Origin: Orobanche coerulescens
Taxonomy: Eukaryota > Streptophyta > Magnoliopsida > Lamiales > Orobanchaceae
Length of the DNA: 64,000 nucleotides
NCBI GenBank assembly: GCA_033398695.1
Contig: CM065801.1
Span: 47,130,358 to 47,194,357, forward strand
Direction: 5' to 3'
Below are positions 58,436 through 64,000 of the stretch, one piece after another; positions within the stretch are counted from its first letter, which is position 1, and every line of letters begins with the position of its first letter. Position numbers and translations under genes: made by a program. Under the pieces are notes generated by a model, which was given only the letters and a program-made list of their open reading frames with translations, had not been told where the DNA came from and did no database searches.

Positions 58436-58529
58436 ATTGCAAGAAGGGGGTATTTGGCAATCTCCCTAGAAAGAAGCCACGTTAAATTTTTTTTGCCACG
58501 TCGTGCTCAGGACGTAAAATAGAGCGCTT

Positions 58530-58547
58530 GGTGGGAGGCAACACATC
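58530..58547 (+). other. AGGCAA hairpin, unit 2
   Basis: GGTGGG-AGGCAA-CACATC, as in unit 1. Confidence 0.65.
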
Positions 58548-59353
58548 ATTTTTACTTGCTTTCTAGTTAGTTGTTTTTATTTGATTTTTCGTTTTTAATT
58601 TTTCTTTGTTTTGTTATTTCATTTGGATTCGTGTATTCTTGTTGGCCCTTATTTCTCTATTATTTTGTTTATATAACCCCAATGAGTTATTATCCTTCAT
58701 ATTCTAGTCTTTCTTGACTTAATGTCTATTGTTATTTCATGACTAGAGACTAAGTTTGGGGGTCCCTCGTGATGTTGAGCATTATTTGAAGTATGGATTG
58801 ACCGACGTTTCCACTCAGACATGTGCTGGCGTTCAAGAAGACATTTGGAATAAGATTCACTTTTCCTTATCTCTTTTATTTTCACATGAGTTTTATTGTT
58901 GATGATTTTATGTGTAGTGGAATAAATTGAAGCATGCGATATTCTCTTAATTTTTCTTGGTTATAAATTGCGATTTCATCATTGTTTTATTGTCCTTGCA
59001 TGCTGTTGATGGTTTTTGTCAAAAACGTGATTTTTTCGTGAATTTTTCGTGCTTCCGTGGGTAAAACTGATGTTACGATACTGATTCCTCTTGGAAGAAA
59101 CGGTTGAGTTTTGGTTGAGTTGCAGTCAGCGATATCTGCTTCTGTTGAGTATTCAATTAGGTCCGAAATTTTATCATTTTTGTAGAAATTTTAGCAGATA
59201 AGAAAGGAGACATACGTGTTTTCAAATCACCATTTATACGTTTGGTTAAACTTTTCGCGTAGCTAGTCGTACAGTAATATGAGTCTTGTTGGCACTTGGA
59301 TTGAGTTTAGAGTGGGACAGTTTTTCTAAAAAGTCGAGATATTAGTTGTTCTA

Positions 59354-59668
59354 TGATGGGAAATCTAGTAACCGGGGGTATTCACATGACCCGTTGTTTA
59401 CTCTCGCGTAAAACGACGACCCTGAATAGATTAATAATTTAGAAATATCGCATTACCGATGATGAGAAGCCTAGTAACCGGGGGTATTCACGTGACCCGT
59501 TGTTTACTCTCGCGTAAAACGGCAACCTTGACATATGGGAATTGCTATTCGAGTTTTTTCTCCGCTGTAGAGGGGGACTTAGTAACTAGAAGTATCCATG
59601 TGCCCCATGAGTGTCTTTTACGTCAAACGGTTCCCCGATACATGAGAATGGAAATCCACCCTAGGATC
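59354..59668. repeat. Three ~107-bp repeats, unit 2
   Basis: Same trio as at 55612, shifted by exactly one array period (3742 bp). Confidence 0.78.
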
Positions 59669-60102
59669 ATCCCGATGAAATATCCCGAAAGCCGAAACCT
59701 AGTGGTTAACTCGAATCATATTATTGATAATACATAAGGGAATACTATCCGAGGATTAATTTTGACAATGAAACTCTTAAATTTTTTGCCACTAGACTGT
59801 GGGACTGGGCGAGTTGGCTCGTTTATTTTAACCCTTCATATTGGCGGTCGGTTAAATTCACGCTTGTTAATCTTTAAGCTGGATTTTCTTCATAAACGAT
59901 TGATTAGGACTGAAATTGGTTACTTAGTGGAATCAGTGTCCTGGATGTGACTCACTATTACGATACTTGTACTATTCTTTGAGATTTTCAGGGTAGTATT
60001 GATTAAGTTGAGCACTATGGACTTGCATGATTATTCACGATACATTTTGTTTAAAATTGATTTTTGCTTGAGGACAAGCAAAGGCTCAAGTTTGGGGGTA
60101 TT

Positions 60103-61390
60103 TGTTAGGCGTATTTTTATGCGCTTATTGATCATTATTTTATATACATCTTGAGCCTAAAAATGCATAAATGAGCTTTTAATGCTCTATTTTTATATGT
60201 TTTGCAGGAAATCGGAGTCCGGAAGCCGAAACGATGAAAAACGGGCGAAAACAGTAGTTTTTGGTCATGAGCCGCGGCACAAGCCAAGTGAGCCGCGACA
60301 CACGAAGACAACCAGCGAGCCCCGAGTGGACTGTACCGTGAGCCGCGGCACAAGGAAAGTGAGCCGCGGCCCAGGTGGAAAATATGCGCCCAGGCATCCG
60401 GCGCTGAGCAGTAGGGGTCGCGGCACAGATTAAGTGAGCCGCGGCCCACATGGCGGTTTTGGCTGAGCCTTCCGCGTTTCTTCGCCGTTTTGGAGCCTGT
60501 TCTCGACCTAATCACACGGACGCGTTTTGAAGGCTGATAACAGTTATAAATAAGCATTGTAGGGCTGAAAACAGGAGAGAATCATCGATCAGAAGGAAGA
60601 CATCACGATACGGGGCAGAAGAACACAAGGAGGAAATTTGTGGGCGACGACAAGACCACAGATCCTTACGGTTTTTCTTAGTTTTTCCGCATCTTAGTTT
60701 CTAGATCTATTCGAGTAGGATTGTGATTGTAGCCGATTTCATGACGGTTTGATTTATTTATTATTATTTCGATTTACTCGTTATTCATATTGAGTTGGAT
60801 TCTTCTTACTGTTCTTAATGCTTTTTAATTGTCTGGCCAACAGTTGAATTGTTTTGAATGTCTTTATGGAGTCGGGAGATGAAATTTAGGCATAGTTCTT
60901 GTGAGACGAATCATAATTTTTATGAGATAGGAATATAATCATGGGAATTGTGAAGCCTATTTATTGTGGGAATTCTTGAACTGTTTTAGCTATTAATTAT
61001 CTAATTCGAATAGGGATATATCGAGTTAATAATTCGTAGTATTTTCTATCGACCTTGGGAAAGGCTTTAGATTAAATTAGGAATTCCTGGCTTACAATCA
61101 ATTGAATAACGGTGAATTGAATTGAATAAAAATTATTCCTGATAGTTTGAGGTGAAAATCATAATCCTACACCCTTATTATTATTATCTTTATTATTATT
61201 TTCTATTTATTTTTCTGCTATTAGTTTAGAAATAAATTCTATAATAATTGTTCTTCAAATAAAATTGTGAGTTGACTATATTTTGGTACTTAGTGAAATC
61301 AGTCCTCGAGGAAACGATATCTTAGTTATCACTTTATTACTTGTTGACACCGTCCACTTGCGGCACAGTGTGAGGGATTTCCTCACAACA
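60103..61390 (+). repeat. Array LTR 3
   Basis: 1288 bp. GCCGCGGC array 60270-60446 with changed sites GCCGCGAC and GTCGCGGC; TATA box at 60544-60553. Confidence 0.93.
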
Positions 61391-61490
61391 AGTTTTTGGC
61401 GCCGTTGTCGGGGACTGATTTTTCGCTAATATCAATACCAAGCGACTCTAATTTTAATTTGAAGTTTTCTTTAGTCTCTTTATTTTTATT

Positions 61491-62228
61491 ATGTTTTCCT
61501 TTGATTATCGTGACCCTTGGCATTTCATAAATCCGAATGTTCTTAATAAGTTGCCTAATAGGGTCAGTCAGCCCCCTCCCCCGAAACAAAAGACCATGTT
61601 TGAACAATATGTAGACGCTCTCGAATATCCTGATAGTACCCCTCTTGAGCGAGAATGTGCACGTCGTGGTCTTGAGATTCACTACGGTTATTTTCCAGCT
61701 CATTGCTTTAGTAGTGAAGTTGAGGGGGAGGTTGAGAAGAAAAACATGCTAAGTTTTAGGGTCGATCCTCCAGCACCTGATAATTACATAAAGTGTGATA
61801 AGCCTATAGAAGAAGTTACCATTGATGATGTTTCCAAAGAAATTTCATTAAATTGTCATAAACCTTCGACTAATAAGGTGAACACTTATGTGCTAAAAAT
61901 TTTATTAACGGTACCACGCATAATTTTCCCTAAATCCATAATGGGAGAGATTGACCCCATTACTTGTGATTTTGTTGAGGCTGATTGTTTGAGTTCTAAT
62001 GAGGTGGTTCATGATATGTCTTTATTATTTACCCATTCGAACTCTGCTTATTTTTTCGTGCCTTATAATTATTATATTCTTCCATCATTTTTTGGTTGTC
62101 CGCATAACTATTCTTACTCATTATTTTTGGCAACCAGACATGAACCAAAGCCTCCTTTATGGAATAAGAGGCTTATAGATTGCAAGAAGGGGGTGTTTGG
62201 CAATCTCCCTAGAAAGAAGCCACGTTAA
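61491..62228 (+). CDS. Array ORF, unit 3: longest copy of an unrecognised protein
   Basis: 245 codons, starting MFSFDYRDPWHFINPNVLNK 94 bases downstream of the priming site. Visible parts: a Pro-rich PPPPKQK (~31-37); an acidic to mixed stretch with YPDSTPLERECARRGLEIHY (~46-65) and FSSEVEGEVEKKN; a central part with EEVTIDDVSKEISLNC; an aromatic stretch YFFVPYNYYILPSFFG (~190-205); and a basic end, CKKGVFGNLPRKKPR. No zinc knuckle, protease, RT or integrase motif. All three array units carry it and only unit 3 keeps the six-T run giving the full end. It may be a degenerate Gag replacement or a helper-interacting protein; that is conjecture. Confidence 0.6.
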   Translation: MFSFDYRDPWHFINPNVLNKLPNRVSQPPPPKQKTMFEQYVDALEYPDSTPLERECARRGLEIHYGYFPAHCFSSEVEGEVEKKNMLSFRVDPPAPDNYIKCDKPIEEVTIDDVSKEISLNCHKPSTNKVNTYVLKILLTVPRIIFPKSIMGEIDPITCDFVEADCLSSNEVVHDMSLLFTHSNSAYFFVPYNYYILPSFFGCPHNYSYSLFLATRHEPKPPLWNKRLIDCKKGVFGNLPRKKPR

Positions 62229-62272
62229 ATTTTTTTTGCCACGTCGTGCTGAAGACGTAAAATAGAGCGCTT

Positions 62273-62290
62273 GGTGGGAGGCAACCCATC
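62273..62290 (+). other. AGGCAA hairpin, unit 3
   Basis: GGTGGG-AGGCAA-CCCATC; all six pairs form (one G-T). An upstream hairpin ACGTC-GTGCTGAA-GACGT lies at about 62241-62258. Confidence 0.72.
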
Positions 62291-63096
62291 ATTTTTACTT
62301 GCTTTCTAGTTAGTTGTTTTTATTTGATTTTTCGTTTTTAATTTTTCTTTGTTTTGTTATTTCGTTTGGATTCGTGTATTCTTGTTGACCCTTATTTCTC
62401 TATTATTTTGTTTATATAACCCCAATGAGTTATTATCCTTCATATTCTAGTCTTTCTTGACTTAATGTCTATTGTTATTTCATGACTAGAGACTAAGTTT
62501 GGGGGTCCCTCGTGATGTTGAGCATTATTTGAAGTATGGATTGACCGACGTTTCCACTCAGACATGTGCTGGCGTTCAAGAAGACATTTGGAATAAGATT
62601 CACTTTTCCTTATCTCTTTTATTTTCACATGAGTTTTATTGTTGATGATTTTATGTGTAGTGGAATAAATTGAAGCATGCGATATTCTCTTAATTTTTCT
62701 TGGTTATAAATTGCGATTTCATCATTGTTTTATTGTCCTTGCATGCTGTTGATGGTTTATGTCAAAAACGTGAATTTTTCGTGAATTTTTCGTGCTTCCG
62801 TGGGTAAAACTGATGTTACGATACTGATTCCTCTTGGAAGAAACGGTTGAGTTTTGGTCGAGTTGCAGTCAGCAATACCTGCTTCTGTTTAGTATTCAAT
62901 TAGGTCCGAAATTTTATCGTTTTTGTAGAAATTTTAGCAGATAAGAAAGGAGACATACGTGTTTTCAAATCACCATTTATACGTTTGGTTAAACTTTTCG
63001 CGTAGCTAGTCGTCCATTAATATGAGTCTTGTTGGCACTTGGATTGAGTTTAGAGTGGGACAGTTTTTCTAAAAAGTCGAGATATTAGTAGTTCTA

Positions 63097-63410
63097 TGAT
63101 GGGAAATCTAGTAACCGGGGGTATTCACATGACCCGTGGTTTACTCTCGCGTAAAACGACGACCCTGAATAGATTAATAATTTAGAAATATCGCATTACC
63201 GATGATGAGAAGCCTAGTAACCGGGGGTATTCACGTGACCCGTTGTTTACTCTCGCGTAAAACGGCAACCTTGACATACGGGAATTGCTATTCGAGTTTT
63301 TTCTCCGCTGTAGAGGGGGACTTAGTAACTAGAAGCATCCATGTGCCCCATGAGTGTATTTTACGTCAAACGGTTCCCCGATACATGAGAATGGAAATCC
63401 ACCCTAGGAT
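63097..63410. repeat. Three ~107-bp repeats, unit 3
   Basis: Same trio, 3743 bp after the unit 2 copy. Confidence 0.78.
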
Positions 63411-63843
63411 CATCCCGATGAAATATCCCGAAAGCCGAAACCTAGTGGTTAACTCGAATCATATTATTGATCATACATAAGGGAATACTATCCGAGGATT
63501 AATTTTGACAATGAAACTCTTAAATTTTTTGCCACTAGACTGTGGATCAAGTAGTTGGCTCGTTTATTTTAACCCTTCATATTGGCGGTCGGTTAAATTC
63601 ACGCTTGTTAATCTTTGAGCTGGATTTTTTTCATAAACGATTGATTAGGACTGAAATTGGTTACTTAGTGGAATCAGTGTCCTGGATGTGACTCACTATT
63701 ACGATACTTGTACTATTCTTTGAGATTTTCAGGGTAGTATTGATTAAGTTGAGCACTATGGACTTGCATGATTATTCACGATACATTTTGTTTAAAATTG
63801 ATTTTTGCTTGAGGACAAGCAAAGGCTCAAGTTTGGGGGTATT

Positions 63844-64000
63844 TGTTAGTCGTATTTTTATGCGCTTATTGATCATTATTTTATATACATCTTGAGCCTA
63901 AAAATGCATAAATGAGCTTTTAATGCTCTATTTTTATATGTTTTGCAGGAAATCGGAGTCCGGAAGCCGAAACAATGAAAAACGGGCGAAAACAGCAATT
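63844..64000 (+). repeat. Array LTR 4 (partial, runs off the window)
   Basis: Starts TGTTAGTCGTATTTTTATG after the polypurine tract AAGTTTGGGGGTATT; the first 157 bp match array LTRs 2 and 3. Whether the array continues beyond the window is unknown. Confidence 0.92.

Larger units (their letters stand above)
44906..64000 (+). mobile_element. Tandem array of a small Athila-like element sharing LTRs
   Basis: LTRs at 44906-46192, 56361-57648, 60103-61390 and 63844 to the window edge (1287-1288 bp when complete) alternate with interiors of 2452 (insertion removed), 2454 and 2453 bp. Neighbouring units share one LTR, with no flanking host sequence between them. Each interior has a tRNA-Asp-type priming site, one ORF of up to 245 codons, the AGGCAA hairpin, an AAGTTTGGGGGT block in mid-interior, the 107-bp repeats and a final polypurine tract. 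No protease or pol is present. Confidence 0.93.

Overview
This is a 64 kb piece of nuclear DNA from a flowering plant, most likely a eudicot. It has no operons, rRNA or CRISPR. It contains one intron-bearing plant gene relic, CACTA transposase genes with plant-type introns, Copia and Gypsy LTR elements primed by initiator tRNA-Met (TGGTATCAGAGC) or tRNA-Asp-type (TGGCGCCGTTGCC) sites, hAT and Stowaway MITEs and an Au-like SINE. I cannot name the species. No gene in the window looks fully intact; it is an intergenic transposon graveyard with some young-looking nests.

Layout. (1) 1-4.9 kb: eroded LTR-type sequence with a ~180-bp tandem repeat and one degraded Gypsy 3' end. (2) 4986-5537: a hAT MITE with an exact 8-bp duplication. 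(3) 5889-24063: one stack three levels deep. A solo Copia-like LTR is split by a coding-less element with 2.97-kb LTRs (6577-23593, duplication TGAAA). One LTR of that element is split by a second coding-less element of form LTR-int-LTR-int-LTR (14337-22810, duplication ACGGC). (4) 24104-27998: a decayed short-chain reductase gene (cinnamoyl-CoA/dihydroflavonol reductase type) whose introns hold two MITEs and a SINE. (5) 28.5-34.2 kb: the two gene relics of a CACTA (En/Spm) transposon. (6) 34.6-38.7 kb: Copia fragments and a Gypsy 3' LTR. (7) 38673-64000: an Athila-like region. A gag-protease element without reverse transcriptase is joined at about 43830 to a tandem array of a small relative (period ~3.74 kb: 1.29-kb LTR plus 2.45-kb interior with one unrecognised ORF). 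One array unit is interrupted by a 7.7-kb Tekay/Del-like chromovirus (46373-54083, duplication AGTCA).

How the parts fit together. The coding-less elements keep only priming sites, polypurine tracts and leader repeats, so they must have used enzymes from relatives. The chromovirus shares LTR-end sequence and a pair of LTR hairpins with them and is a plausible relative of their helper. The same architecture recurs in unrelated families: clusters of short CpG-rich palindromes just upstream of the LTR TATA box (TTACGGCCGTAA, TTACGTACGTAA, GCCGCGGC). Two families have formed tandem arrays that share LTRs. In the Athila-like elements a short hairpin with loop AGGCAA is kept while its stem pairs change together. 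These three patterns are the best candidates for something not yet described.
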